Shown here one piece after another: positions 8,112 through 17,916 of a stretch of 51,315 nt of DNA. Under the pieces are notes generated by a model, which was given only the letters and a program-made list of their open reading frames with translations, was not told the origin of the DNA and did not search any database. The stretch comes from Lachnospiraceae bacterium (GTDB lineage Bacteria > Bacillota > Clostridia > Lachnospirales > Lachnospiraceae). Each line of letters begins with the position of its first letter. Within the stretch, counting starts at the first letter, position 1. The position numbers and the translations under genes are program-made. The stretch spans positions 1 through 51,315 of the forward strand of contig JAGBHK010000037.1 of NCBI GenBank assembly GCA_017935565.1, in the 5' to 3' direction.

Positions 8112-10346
8112 ATGAGTGGCCAAAATATGGATAAAAATGATATTGTCTATTTTATTGAAAAAGAATATTTCGAATTTCAGCTTAATTTAGGCAATAACTA
8201 TAAAGATTTAGCAAAAAAGAATTTTGATAGTTTTGTTCAGTATGTTGAAGAAGCAAAAACTGACGGTAGATTATCGAACAGAGAAATTAAAAAATACGAT
8301 AAAATAGTTGAAAAATATACAAGAATGTATAACGGCGACGAAGGTGCATTAGATGACAAGAAGTATGTTTCAAATACAAAGAAAATAGTGTTCATTAGCA
8401 TTGGAGTTGTTATCTCTGTATTGATTGTTGTGGCATTGGTGCTTTTTGTTGTTAATAAAATTAATAATCAAAAGGAAGATAATACTCCTGTGGCTACTTC
8501 ACCTGAATATCCAACAAAGGAAAATCCTAATAGGCAAAACGGTGGCAATGCCGGAAATGCAACGGTGCTTGACAAGGGCATTGATAAAGTAGAAAATGTT
8601 CGTCAGGCTGAAAAGTTAGATAGAGCATTAGTTGCAGTTGCTACTGAAGACGGCGTTTTTGTAAGTTGGAGATATCTTGGAACAGATGATACAAAGGTTA
8701 CATTTAAGTTATATAGAGATAATCAGTGTATTACAAAAGAAGCCTTGGCAAGTTCAACAAACTATCTTGATTCAGATGGAAACATCGATTCAAAATATTA
8801 TGTTGAGGCAATATTAGATGGAACAGTTATTGATACATCTAAAGAGGTTAGTGTTTTGGCTAATAATTATCTTGATGTTCCAATTAAGGCTCCTGCTGAT
8901 TTAACTATGCCAGACGGTGAAACTTGTACATATACAGCAAATGATGCATCACTTGGTGACGTTGATGGAGATGGTCAGTATGAAATCATACTTAAATGGG
9001 ATCCTTCAAATGCTCACGATAATTCTCATGATGGTCATACAGGTAATGTATATATTGATTGCTACGAAATGGATGGAACTCTTTTATGGAGAGTTGACCT
9101 TGGTGTAAATATTAGAGCTGGTGCTCATTATACACAATTTATGGTTTATGACTATGATGGCGATGGAAAAGCAGAAATGGTTTGTAAAACAGCGGATGGA
9201 ACAATTGATGGTAAAGGAAAAGCTATTGGTGATGCCAATGCTGATTACAGAATGGATAATGGTAGAATCCTAGAAGGTCCTGAATTTTTAACATTATTCG
9301 ATGGCCTTACAGGAGAAGCACTTGATACTATTGATTATGAACCAGGAAGAGGTAGTGTTGCAGCTTGGGGTGATAACTATGGCAATAGATGTGATAGATT
9401 CCTTGCAGCCACAGCTTATCTTGATGGTGAGAAACCAAGTGTAATTATGTGCCGTGGTTATTATACAAGAGCTGTTCTTGTGGCATATGATGTGGTAGAT
9501 AAAAAATTAGTTCATAAATGGACATTTGATAGTGATAAAGCAGGAAATTCAGCATATGCTGGTCAGGGAAATCACAATCTTGCGGTAGCAGATATTGATT
9601 GGGATGGTAAAGATGAAATAGTATATGGTCAGTGTGCTATAGATGATAATGGTACTGGTTTATATTCTACAAATTTCGGTCATGGTGATGCGATTCATGT
9701 TAGCGATTATTTGCCTAAAAGAGACGGACTTGAAACATGGGGATGTCTTGAAGGTTCACATGGTGCTATACTTGTAGATGCTATGGATGGCAAGATTTTA
9801 CTTAGAGTAAATGCAGATAAGGATACAGGTCGTGCTATATGTGGTAACTTCATTTCAGGAAACGATAGCGCAGAGTTTGCTAGTGCAGCAGATAGTTTTG
9901 TTTATGATGGAAATGGAAAGAAAGTTACAACATGGGGAACAGTAGCTGGTACAAATGGTATGAATTATGCAATTTATTGGGATGGCGATTTGGAACAAGA
10001 AATATATGATAATGTCACTATTACAAAATATGAAGAAGGTGCCATTTTTACCTGTTCATCAGTTTTCTCTGTAAATGGAACAAAAGCAAATGCTTCATTG
10101 GTTGCAGATATGTTTGGTGACTGGAGAGAGGAAGTTATGCTTCCAACAAATGATGGTAAATATTTAAGAATATTCACAACAACAGATGTTACTGAATATA
10201 GAATATTTACATTAATGCACGATATTCAGTATCGTTGTCAGGTTGCAGCACAAAATGTTGCATATAATCAAGGAGCAGCGTTAAGTTTCTTCTTAGGAAC
10301 AGGCTATGATTTGCCTGAACAACCAAAGATAAAGGTTGTAGAATAG
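8112..10346 (+). CDS. Membrane-anchored rhamnogalacturonan lyase, PL11
   Basis: 744 residues. Residues 1-90 are a charged, helical cytosolic segment of no recognised family, 91-115 form a single transmembrane helix, ~120-155 are an Asn/Pro-rich linker, and ~160-744 form the PL11 eight-bladed propeller. Visible PL11 features are DVDGDG, DYDGDGKAEM, DIDWDGKDE (calcium-binding loops) and the NAHDNSHDGHTGNVYIDC segment. The enzyme cleaves the rhamnogalacturonan I backbone outside the membrane. A type II anchor with a cytosolic head is unusual for PL11 enzymes, which are mostly secreted. SD AGGAGG; 14 bp after GH127, so same operon. Confidence 0.93.
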   Translation: MSGQNMDKNDIVYFIEKEYFEFQLNLGNNYKDLAKKNFDSFVQYVEEAKTDGRLSNREIKKYDKIVEKYTRMYNGDEGALDDKKYVSNTKKIVFISIGVVISVLIVVALVLFVVNKINNQKEDNTPVATSPEYPTKENPNRQNGGNAGNATVLDKGIDKVENVRQAEKLDRALVAVATEDGVFVSWRYLGTDDTKVTFKLYRDNQCITKEALASSTNYLDSDGNIDSKYYVEAILDGTVIDTSKEVSVLANNYLDVPIKAPADLTMPDGETCTYTANDASLGDVDGDGQYEIILKWDPSNAHDNSHDGHTGNVYIDCYEMDGTLLWRVDLGVNIRAGAHYTQFMVYDYDGDGKAEMVCKTADGTIDGKGKAIGDANADYRMDNGRILEGPEFLTLFDGLTGEALDTIDYEPGRGSVAAWGDNYGNRCDRFLAATAYLDGEKPSVIMCRGYYTRAVLVAYDVVDKKLVHKWTFDSDKAGNSAYAGQGNHNLAVADIDWDGKDEIVYGQCAIDDNGTGLYSTNFGHGDAIHVSDYLPKRDGLETWGCLEGSHGAILVDAMDGKILLRVNADKDTGRAICGNFISGNDSAEFASAADSFVYDGNGKKVTTWGTVAGTNGMNYAIYWDGDLEQEIYDNVTITKYEEGAIFTCSSVFSVNGTKANASLVADMFGDWREEVMLPTNDGKYLRIFTTTDVTEYRIFTLMHDIQYRCQVAAQNVAYNQGAALSFFLGTGYDLPEQPKIKVVE

Positions 10347-10367
10347 TAGAAAGGTAAGTATTGAATT

Positions 10368-11735
10368 ATGGAAACAAAAAGAGGTAGTTTCACTGGAGGC
10401 ATAGGTTTTGTTATAGCTGCTGCTTCTAGTGCAATAGGTTTAGGTAACTTGTGGAGATTCCCGTATCTTGCAGCGCAGTACGGTGGAGGTATATTTATTC
10501 TAGTTTATATTATTTTGGCATTAACATTTGGTTTTACGCTTATGATTACAGAAATTGCCATAGGTAGAAAGACTGGAAAAAGTCCTCTTATTGCTTATGG
10601 AGAAATATCTAAAAAGTTCAAATTTTTAGGATATTTGGCTGTTTTGGTACCAGTTATTATCTTGCCATATTACTGTGTAATTGGTGGATGGGTAATAAAA
10701 TATATTACAGTATATCTTACTGGTAAGCATATTGAAGCAGGTGCAAATGGCGGTGCTGATTATTTCTTGGGCTTTGCAGGAGATACTGTTAGTCCTTTAG
10801 TATTTTTCTTGATTTTTTTAACATTGACAATGATAATTGTGCTTGCAGGTGTTGAAAAAGGTATAGAAAAGGTAAGTAAATTATTGATGCCTATACTATT
10901 ATTTTTAATGATTGCAATAGCAATTTATGTAGTTACATTACCAGGTGCATTAGATGGTGTAAAATATTATTTAAAACCAGATTTTACAAAGTTTAGTTTT
11001 AAAACCGTATGTGGTGCAATGGGACAATTATTCTATTCAATGAGCCTTGCAATGGGAATTATGATTACATATGGTTCTTATATGAAAAAAGATGTAAGTG
11101 TAAATAAATCTGTTGCTCAAATTGAGATTTTTGATACATTAGTAGCATTTCTTGCAGGTATGATGATTATTCCAGCATTATATGCAGCTGGCGGTGAAGA
11201 AGCACTTACAAGCAAAGGTGTTGGTTTAATGTTTATGTCTTTGCCAAGTACTTTTGCTGATATGGCGTCTGCTAGAATTATTGGAGCTGTATTCTTTATT
11301 TTGGTTTTATTTGCGGCGCTTACAAGTTCAGTTTCTGTTATGGAAGCAATAGTATCTTGTTTGATGGATAAATTTAATATTAAGAGAACAAAGGCTTGTA
11401 TAGGCGTTTTTGTTGTAGCGCTTATTATGGGTGTACCATCTTCACTTGGTTTTGGTGTGTTATCACATATCAAACCATTAGGACTTGATGATATACTTAC
11501 ATTCTTCGATTACATTAGTAATAGTGTATTAATGCCAATTGTAGCATTTGCAACATGTATTATGATAGGTTGGGTAGTTGGTACAAAGGTTGTTAAAGAA
11601 GAAGTTCAGGTTGGTGGTTATAAATTCAAACGTGAAAAGATGTATGAAATTATGATTAAGTATATTGCACCTGTAATTTTAGTAGGAATTTTAATTGCAT
11701 ATACATTGGATGCATTTGGAATTGTAAAAATGTAA
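10368..11735 (+). CDS. Sodium-dependent transporter, NSS/SNF family
   Basis: 455 residues with about 11-12 transmembrane helices. The N-terminal signature SAIGLGNLWRFPYLAAQYGGG is that of the neurotransmitter:sodium symporter family (LeuT fold, MhsT/TnaT-like), in which this first helix binds Na+ and substrate. Bacterial members import amino acids. It follows the PL11 gene by 21 bp and is likely co-transcribed. A role in pectin-sugar uptake would be outside the known range of the family, so the substrate is left open. Confidence 0.92.
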   Translation: METKRGSFTGGIGFVIAAASSAIGLGNLWRFPYLAAQYGGGIFILVYIILALTFGFTLMITEIAIGRKTGKSPLIAYGEISKKFKFLGYLAVLVPVIILPYYCVIGGWVIKYITVYLTGKHIEAGANGGADYFLGFAGDTVSPLVFFLIFLTLTMIIVLAGVEKGIEKVSKLLMPILLFLMIAIAIYVVTLPGALDGVKYYLKPDFTKFSFKTVCGAMGQLFYSMSLAMGIMITYGSYMKKDVSVNKSVAQIEIFDTLVAFLAGMMIIPALYAAGGEEALTSKGVGLMFMSLPSTFADMASARIIGAVFFILVLFAALTSSVSVMEAIVSCLMDKFNIKRTKACIGVFVVALIMGVPSSLGFGVLSHIKPLGLDDILTFFDYISNSVLMPIVAFATCIMIGWVVGTKVVKEEVQVGGYKFKREKMYEIMIKYIAPVILVGILIAYTLDAFGIVKM

Positions 11736-11765
11736 TGAGTTTATAAGAATTGAAATGGAGAAAAT

Positions 11766-12719
11766 ATGAAAATATATTTTGCACCATTGGAAGGCATTAC
11801 GGGATTTATATTCCGTAATGCATACAATGACATTTTTGAATCAAAAATAGATAAATATTTTTCACCTTTTATAGCACCTGGTATTAATCAGGTGCTTTCT
11901 CGTAAGGAAATGAGAGATATTTTGCCTGAAAATAACTGTGGGATTAATTTAGTTCCGCAGCTATTAGGGTGCCGTTCGACAGAAATGTTAATGGCTATTG
12001 AGCAGATTAAGGATTTAGGATACAAGGAAATAAATATTAATCTTGGCTGTCCATCGGGTACTGTTGTGGCGAAGAAAAAAGGTTCTGGATTTTTGGCATA
12101 TCCTGATGAACTAGACGCTTTTTTGTATGAAATATTTGAAAAGTCAGACATTGATATATCTGTAAAAACTAGAATTGGGAAGGATGCTCCAGAAGAATTT
12201 TACAAAATTTTAGACATTTATAATAAATATCAGATGTCAGAACTTATAATACATCCAAGAATTCAAAAGGATTTTTATAAGAATCATCCTAATATGGAAA
12301 TGTTTGAATATGCAACAAAAAATAGCAAAAACACATTATGTTATAATGGAGATATTGTGTTTTTGCAGGATTTTGCAGGAATTGTGTCAAAATATGGCGA
12401 ATTTAATATGAATTCTGTGATGATTGGCAGAGGTTTATTGCGAAATTATATGCTTGTGGATGAAATTGTAGAAGGAAAAAAAGTAGATAGGAATAAAATA
12501 ATTGATTTTCATCAGAGGATTATGTCTGATTATATTAAGGAAATGTCTGGGGAAAGACCTGTATTATTTAAGATGAAAGAACTTTGGACGTATATGGGGG
12601 ATTTATTTTTAGATTGTGATAAGGAGTTGAAAAAACTTAGAAAAGCAACTAAATTGGCGGAGTATGAGATTTATGCAAAAAATATTTTGAAAAATTATGA
12701 AATTAATGCAACAAAATGA
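11766..12719 (+). CDS. tRNA-dihydrouridine synthase
   Basis: 317 residues. The FMN TIM barrel begins MKIYFAPLEGIT; the catalytic Cys is C95 in NLGCPSG, followed by a KKGSG loop, KTRIG (phosphate-binding strand), IIHPR and a CYNGDI segment. Dus enzymes reduce uridine in the tRNA D-loop using NADPH. The sequence is a short, divergent DusA/B/C-like form common in Clostridia; the subclass cannot be set from sequence alone. It is the last gene of the operon, 30 bp after the symporter. Confidence 0.93.
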   Translation: MKIYFAPLEGITGFIFRNAYNDIFESKIDKYFSPFIAPGINQVLSRKEMRDILPENNCGINLVPQLLGCRSTEMLMAIEQIKDLGYKEININLGCPSGTVVAKKKGSGFLAYPDELDAFLYEIFEKSDIDISVKTRIGKDAPEEFYKILDIYNKYQMSELIIHPRIQKDFYKNHPNMEMFEYATKNSKNTLCYNGDIVFLQDFAGIVSKYGEFNMNSVMIGRGLLRNYMLVDEIVEGKKVDRNKIIDFHQRIMSDYIKEMSGERPVLFKMKELWTYMGDLFLDCDKELKKLRKATKLAEYEIYAKNILKNYEINATK

Positions 12720-12786
12720 CATTCATTTTACACTTATTGTATGTAACTAGAAAAAACGTGTACACGGAAAGGGTTGTAAGAGACTA

Positions 12787-13296
12787 ATGAATAATGTTGA
12801 ATTGGTGAAAAAAGCCAAAAACGGCGATAAAATCGCATTTTCACAGTTGTATCAAGAGATTTATATAGAAATGTATAGATATGCATTGACTGTATTAAAT
12901 AATAAGTATGACGCGGAAGATGTGGTGAGCGAGACTGTCTTAGATGCATATAGAAGTCTTAAGTTGTTAAAAGAAGAAAAAAGCTTTAAACATTGGATTT
13001 TTGTAATATTATCTAATAAATGCAAGCGTAAATTGGCGACTTACTATGAGAAAAATGTATCTTTGGACGAAGAAATTAATGTGGTTGACTCAAAATCAGA
13101 GGATATTGATGAAAGAATTATGGTGAAAAAGTCCTTTGCTGAATTGAGTTTCGAGGAAAAGAGTATTGTTACATACAAGGCCATATATGGCTATAGCAGT
13201 AAAGAAATTGCTAAGTATATGAATTTGAATGAAAATACTGTTCGTTCAAAACTTAGCAGGGCGCTAGGTAAGCTAAAGTGTAAAATGGAGGTATAA
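12787..13296 (+). CDS. ECF-type RNA polymerase sigma factor (pair 1)
   Basis: 169 residues with region 2 at ~10-75 (F.QLYQ..Y...YRYAL, DAEDVVSETVLDAYRS) and region 4 at ~110-165 (L.FEEKSIVTYKAIYGYSSKEIAKYMNLNENTVRSKLSRA). It lacks regions 1 and 3, as ECF factors do. The gene lies 2 bp before a membrane beta-propeller protein with an N-terminal cytosolic segment, the usual place of an anti-sigma factor. A paralogous pair follows at 15466. A TGTAAC sequence upstream (12742-12747) is shared with the second pair, but no -10 at proper spacing is clear. Confidence 0.92.
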   Translation: MNNVELVKKAKNGDKIAFSQLYQEIYIEMYRYALTVLNNKYDAEDVVSETVLDAYRSLKLLKEEKSFKHWIFVILSNKCKRKLATYYEKNVSLDEEINVVDSKSEDIDERIMVKKSFAELSFEEKSIVTYKAIYGYSSKEIAKYMNLNENTVRSKLSRALGKLKCKMEV

Positions 13297-13298
13297 TC

Positions 13299-15371
13299 AT
13301 GGATGAAAAAAAGGTTTTAAATATTATTAAATCTGAAACAGAAAATGAAAATATTCCTGATAAAATTAAGCCTGAAAATATTATTAATTTATTAGGTGAA
13401 CAACATGAAGATGAAAGATTTGTAAGCGTTGATATTAAAGATGCAAATGCAGTAGTATCTGCTATTAACAACAAAAAGAAGAATAAAGTTAAGAAGTATG
13501 TAGTTGCAACTGCAGCGCTTGCAGCAACAATTGGAATTGTTTTGCTTGGAATGAAGTTGTTTGATAAGACAAGTGATATTGTAAATGATAACAAATTATC
13601 AAATGATAAACAAACAGTGGATAAGCAAAATACAAATGTAGTAGTAAATAGTGATTTTAAGACATTTTCTTCGTATGAAGAATTAAAAAAATTTGTAAAA
13701 GAAAATACAAAAGATATGTATGATGATTATTGGGCTGATCTTGATGAAATGCCAACGATGGACATGCTTGAAGGCGATTTACCAACCAATGATACAGATT
13801 CTTCATATAATGATACTGATAGAAACGAGTCACCTGATTATTCAGATACAAATGTTAGAACAGAAGGTGTGTTAGAGGCAGATTGCATCAAAACTGATGG
13901 TGAATATATTTACACATTGTATTTTTCTTATGATTCTGTGTATATGTCAGTTGCAAAAGCGGCAGGCGAAGATACAGAAATTGTTAAAGAATATTGCATT
14001 TCAGATATGTTGAAGGAAAAGTATGATGATTTATCGCATTTTGCTGATTGGAATATGAAAGAAATGCTTGTATTAGAGGATAAAATCATTATCCTTGGGG
14101 ACGTATTCTCGCAAAATGAAAATATTTTCTTTAATAATTATGGCGAAAAAAAGGTTTATGACCCAGTTTCTTTAGTTGTAGTTCTTGATGCAAGTGATAA
14201 GACTAATATTAATATCGCTGACAAATTTACAGTTAATGGTTCGTACCAGGAATGTAGAATGACCAACGGTTATTTGTATGTGGTTTCTAAAGATTTTTAT
14301 TCAGAAGAAAATGTAGAACCGATAGTAGATGGCGATTATATGGAATGTAATGAAGTATACATTTGTAATTGTAAAACATATAACTCATATTTGGTTTTTA
14401 CATCATACAATATGAATGAAAAGCCTGAATTAGTTGACAGTAAAGCGGTTTTAAATAATGGAAGCATAGAAATGTATGTTTCTGGAAAGAATATTTATCT
14501 TCTTTCAAATACATATGAATATGATGATAAGGGTTATGGTGTTAATATTATGGAAATATCTAAGTTTGGATATGAAAATGGAGTTATTACACCTCGTAAT
14601 CAAAGAGAGCTAAAAGGTTATATTGATGATGTATTTTGTATTGATGAGTACAATGATTATTTGAGACTTGTGGTTACAAGGTTTGAACAATATACCGAAA
14701 TCAATACATTATATGTATTGGACAGTGAATTAAATATTAAAGGTACTATCGATGATATTGCTCCAGGGGAGAGAATATACTCTGCAAGATTTACAGGTGA
14801 TATCGGCTATTTTGTAACATTTAAGCAGGTTGATCCACTTTTTTCAGTAGATTTGTCAGACCCAACAAATCCACAGATTATAGGTGAATTAAAGATTCCT
14901 GGATTTTCTGAATATATGCATATTTGGGATGAAAATACCATGTTTGGAATAGGTGAGGAGGATGGATTTATTAAACTTTCAATGTTTGATATTACTGACC
15001 CTACTAATGTAATAGAAAAAGATAAGACAATACTTGAGGATATGTATCATTCAAGTGCCTTATATAACCATAAAGCTATATTTATAAATGGTGAAAAGAA
15101 TGTGATTGGCTTTATGTGTGAAGGATATGTCGTAGGTACTGACCAGATATATGGATATGACACAATTAAGTCAGTTGGTTCATACTATTTATATTCATAC
15201 GAAGATGGTAAATTTGTAGAGAAACTTGAAATTCCTATGGAGTCAATATATTATGGAATGAATGTAAGAGGTATGTATATTGGTGAATATATTTACATTG
15301 CATCAACAACTGGAGATATTATCGTTGTTTCCATGGATAATTATGAAATAGTAAAAACAATTAAAAAATAA
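13299..15371 (+). CDS. Membrane-anchored beta-propeller protein, putative anti-sigma factor (pair 1)
   Basis: 690 residues: cytosolic N-terminus (1-65) with an IPDKIKPENIINLL motif, one transmembrane helix (~67-88), a low-complexity linker, then an extracellular beta-propeller of the PF09826/COG4880 type (TNVRTEGVLEADCIKTDGEY near residue 187 and repeated Y/F-hydrophobic blades). It is placed directly after an ECF sigma gene. I infer that the N-terminal segment holds the sigma factor and the propeller senses an envelope or extracellular signal. It is paralogous to 15974-17884; the C-terminal third (SARFTGDIGYFVTFKQVDPLFSVD region) is the best conserved part. Confidence 0.8.
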   Translation: MDEKKVLNIIKSETENENIPDKIKPENIINLLGEQHEDERFVSVDIKDANAVVSAINNKKKNKVKKYVVATAALAATIGIVLLGMKLFDKTSDIVNDNKLSNDKQTVDKQNTNVVVNSDFKTFSSYEELKKFVKENTKDMYDDYWADLDEMPTMDMLEGDLPTNDTDSSYNDTDRNESPDYSDTNVRTEGVLEADCIKTDGEYIYTLYFSYDSVYMSVAKAAGEDTEIVKEYCISDMLKEKYDDLSHFADWNMKEMLVLEDKIIILGDVFSQNENIFFNNYGEKKVYDPVSLVVVLDASDKTNINIADKFTVNGSYQECRMTNGYLYVVSKDFYSEENVEPIVDGDYMECNEVYICNCKTYNSYLVFTSYNMNEKPELVDSKAVLNNGSIEMYVSGKNIYLLSNTYEYDDKGYGVNIMEISKFGYENGVITPRNQRELKGYIDDVFCIDEYNDYLRLVVTRFEQYTEINTLYVLDSELNIKGTIDDIAPGERIYSARFTGDIGYFVTFKQVDPLFSVDLSDPTNPQIIGELKIPGFSEYMHIWDENTMFGIGEEDGFIKLSMFDITDPTNVIEKDKTILEDMYHSSALYNHKAIFINGEKNVIGFMCEGYVVGTDQIYGYDTIKSVGSYYLYSYEDGKFVEKLEIPMESIYYGMNVRGMYIGEYIYIASTTGDIIVVSMDNYEIVKTIKK

Positions 15372-15418
15372 ATAAAAATTCTTGCAACACTTTTATAAAA
15401 AATATTGCACTATATATA

Positions 15419-15444
15419 TGTAACGGTTAATTACTAAATTTGTC
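15419..15444 (+). promoter_or_regulatory. Possible ECF-type promoter of pair 2
   Basis: TGTAAC (15419-15424), 17-bp spacer, GTC (15442-15444, within GTCGAC), 21 bp before the ATG. The AAC/GTC layout resembles ECF promoters and would fit autoregulation; not proven. Confidence 0.4.
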
Positions 15445-15465
15445 GACAAAAGAGAGGGTAAACAT

Positions 15466-15981
15466 ATGGAAATGGTAGATTTAGTCAAATTGGCAAAAAA
15501 TGGAGATAAGAAAGCCTTTGCCAGTTTGTATGAGCAAGTTTATACCGATTTGTATAGATTTGCGTATTGTATGCTATCACAACCTCAGGATGCAGAAGAT
15601 GCAGTTAGCGAAACAGTAATTGATGCCTACAGAGGAATCAGTAAACTGAAGGATAATTCATCGTTTCGCAATTGGATGTTTAAAATTTTATCAGTTAAAT
15701 GTAAAAGAAAAATGTCAGAATATTATGAGGCAAAGGTTCCGCTTGACGAGGTGGAAGATTATTTAGCTGATATTAAGGATGATATTAATCTTTTGAATTT
15801 TAAATTAGCATTGAATGAACTTGAGTTTGATGAAAGATGCATAGTTACATATAGTGTAGTGGGCGAGTACAATAGTAGAGAAATCGCCGAAATACTTGAC
15901 TTGAACAGAAATACTGTTCGTTCGAAATTAAGTAGAGCGCTTGAAAAAGTTAGAAAGAAGATGGAGGCCAAGTATGAATGA
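15466..15981 (+). CDS. ECF-type RNA polymerase sigma factor (pair 2)
   Basis: 171 residues, same architecture as 12787-13296: region 2 (LYEQVYTDLYRFAYCML, DAEDAVSETVIDAYRG) and region 4 (L.FDERCIVTYSVVGEYNSREIAEILDLNRNTVRSKLSRALEK). It overlaps the start of the following propeller gene by 8 bp, so the two are translationally coupled. SD GAGAGGG. The pair appears to have arisen by tandem duplication with the pair upstream. Confidence 0.92.
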   Translation: MEMVDLVKLAKNGDKKAFASLYEQVYTDLYRFAYCMLSQPQDAEDAVSETVIDAYRGISKLKDNSSFRNWMFKILSVKCKRKMSEYYEAKVPLDEVEDYLADIKDDINLLNFKLALNELEFDERCIVTYSVVGEYNSREIAEILDLNRNTVRSKLSRALEKVRKKMEAKYE

Positions 15982-17884
15982 TAAAGAATTTATAAAAGTG
16001 TTGCGAAAGCAAAAAGAAAAAATACAGGTTCCTGATAGTTTAAAGCCGGAAAATATTGATAAACTACTTGAAAATGCTGATGACAAAGTCGTAAGTATGG
16101 ATGTTAAAAAAGCAAGCAAAAAGAAATTATCTAATGTAAAGAAAGCATTTTTAATTGCGGCATCTGTGGCTGCTGTGTTAGTTATGTATTTGGGAATATC
16201 AAATTATATACGAGTGCAAAGACTTAGCACAGAATATTTTACAGAGGTAAAAGATGGATTTTCTGTATTAAAGAGTTATGACAAACTTAGCGGTTATCTT
16301 GTGGCGACAAAAGAAGAGGAAACCAGATACAAAATGTCTGACTTTTGGGAAGATTTTAAGAATGGTGAATTGTTTGCTAAAAAGAAGAGTTCATCAATAA
16401 AAAATAGTGAAACTGTGACATTGGCACCACCAAGTGATTCGTATTCTAAGACAAATGTCAGAACAGAAGGCGTAGATGAACCAGACATTATTAAGACTAA
16501 TGGAAAATATATATATTCATTGAATTACAATTATTTGTATATATTTAGACCAGATGGAAAAAATACGGAATTGATTGAAAAGGTTGAACTTAGTTCGTAT
16601 TGGGATGTAGGTGTCGGTGATGAGATGTTGCTATACGAGGATTTGATAATTATTATTGGCGCTAGAAATAACAAAACCATGCTTCTTGTTTTAAACTTCG
16701 AGGATGAAACAATAAAAGAAATGGAAAAGTTCACTGTTGATGGTAAATATAGTGAAGCTAGAATGTCAGGGGAATATGTGTATTTGTGTACAAAATATAG
16801 CTTTTCTGATTATGACGTTGAAAGTGTAACTCCTAAGATTAATGAGGATAGTCTTGATCCGTCAAAAGTATACATTGTTGACTCAAAAAGTTATAAGGAG
16901 TATTGTATAATTTCATCGTTTTCTCTTGGAAAAGAGTGCGAATTAGTGGATTATGCAGCAGTTATCAATGATGGATCATTGACATCTTATGTATCAACAG
17001 AAAACTATTATATGATGTCTGAAGGTATTGAATTGGATACATACAAATATGAAACAGATATAATTAAGTTTTCTTATGATGAAGGTATAGTGGAACCTAT
17101 TGCAAAGACAACTGTTGAGGGGTATTTGGCAGATATATTTTGTATAGATGAATACGATGGATATTTAAGAGCGGTATTTACCCATAGAGATTATAATTAC
17201 ACAAATAGTCTTTATGTTATGGATGAAAATTTAGACATTTGCGGAAAAATAGAAAATATTGCACCTGGAGAAAGAGTGTATTCAGCTAGATTTCAGGGAG
17301 ATGTAGCATATTTTGTTACTTTTAAGGAGGTTGACCCGCTGTTTTCGGTTGATTTGAGCAATCCAAAAAATCCAAAGATTATTGGTGCATTAAAAATACC
17401 TGGTTTTTCTGAATATATGCATATATGGGATGAAAATCATCTATTTGGTTTTGGTTGTGATGACATAAGTTTAAAATTATCGATGTTTGATATTACAGAC
17501 CCAAGAAATGTTTTTGAAGCGGACAAATTAGTTATTAAAGGGTTAGATTATTCTGATGCGTTATATGAGCATAGAGCGTTATTTATTGAGCCTGAAAAGA
17601 ATATTATTGGATTTGGCGCAGAGGGCGAAAATCCATATGATAATGATAAATCTTTGTATGGTTACTTCATCTATGCTTACGAAGATGGCGAGTTTGTTCA
17701 AAAATTGCATATTCCTATGCAGTCAGAAGGTAATTATTTAAATGAAAAATGTAGGGGACTATATGTAGGTGAATATATTTACATTGTTACAAATGCTTCT
17801 GATGTTTATGTGGTAAATATGGAAGACTATGAAGTTATTGCCTATGTGTACGGAAATAATCATTCTACAACGATTATAAGGTAA
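15974..17884 (+). CDS. Membrane-anchored beta-propeller protein, putative anti-sigma factor (pair 2)
   Basis: 636 residues from ATG 15974, chosen because GGAGG sits 6-7 nt upstream inside the sigma gene; the frame is open 11 codons earlier. N-terminal cytosolic segment with VPDSLKPENIDKLL (~19-32), transmembrane helix ~57-77, then the PF09826-like propeller beginning at TNVRTEGVDEPDIIKTNGKY. It keeps the same motif before the membrane as its paralogue, which points to a shared sigma-binding element. It ends at the leuC promoter/terminator. Confidence 0.8.
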   Translation: MNDKEFIKVLRKQKEKIQVPDSLKPENIDKLLENADDKVVSMDVKKASKKKLSNVKKAFLIAASVAAVLVMYLGISNYIRVQRLSTEYFTEVKDGFSVLKSYDKLSGYLVATKEEETRYKMSDFWEDFKNGELFAKKKSSSIKNSETVTLAPPSDSYSKTNVRTEGVDEPDIIKTNGKYIYSLNYNYLYIFRPDGKNTELIEKVELSSYWDVGVGDEMLLYEDLIIIIGARNNKTMLLVLNFEDETIKEMEKFTVDGKYSEARMSGEYVYLCTKYSFSDYDVESVTPKINEDSLDPSKVYIVDSKSYKEYCIISSFSLGKECELVDYAAVINDGSLTSYVSTENYYMMSEGIELDTYKYETDIIKFSYDEGIVEPIAKTTVEGYLADIFCIDEYDGYLRAVFTHRDYNYTNSLYVMDENLDICGKIENIAPGERVYSARFQGDVAYFVTFKEVDPLFSVDLSNPKNPKIIGALKIPGFSEYMHIWDENHLFGFGCDDISLKLSMFDITDPRNVFEADKLVIKGLDYSDALYEHRALFIEPEKNIIGFGAEGENPYDNDKSLYGYFIYAYEDGEFVQKLHIPMQSEGNYLNEKCRGLYVGEYIYIVTNASDVYVVNMEDYEVIAYVYGNNHSTTIIR

Positions 17885-17887
17885 AAC

Positions 17888-17916
17888 TTGCAATTTATGC
17901 TCTGCTATGATAAAAT
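17888..17916 (+). promoter_or_regulatory. leuCD promoter nested in the upstream terminator
   Basis: TTGCAA (17888-17893), 17-bp spacer, TAAAAT (17911-17916). The -10 hexamer coincides exactly with the 6-nt loop of the terminator hairpin at 17897-17930. Confidence 0.65.

Noticed and set aside
12732-12763. ECF promoter before the first sigma gene
   Set aside because: TGTAAC is followed by a GTGTAC only 10 bp later, too short for a promoter spacer.
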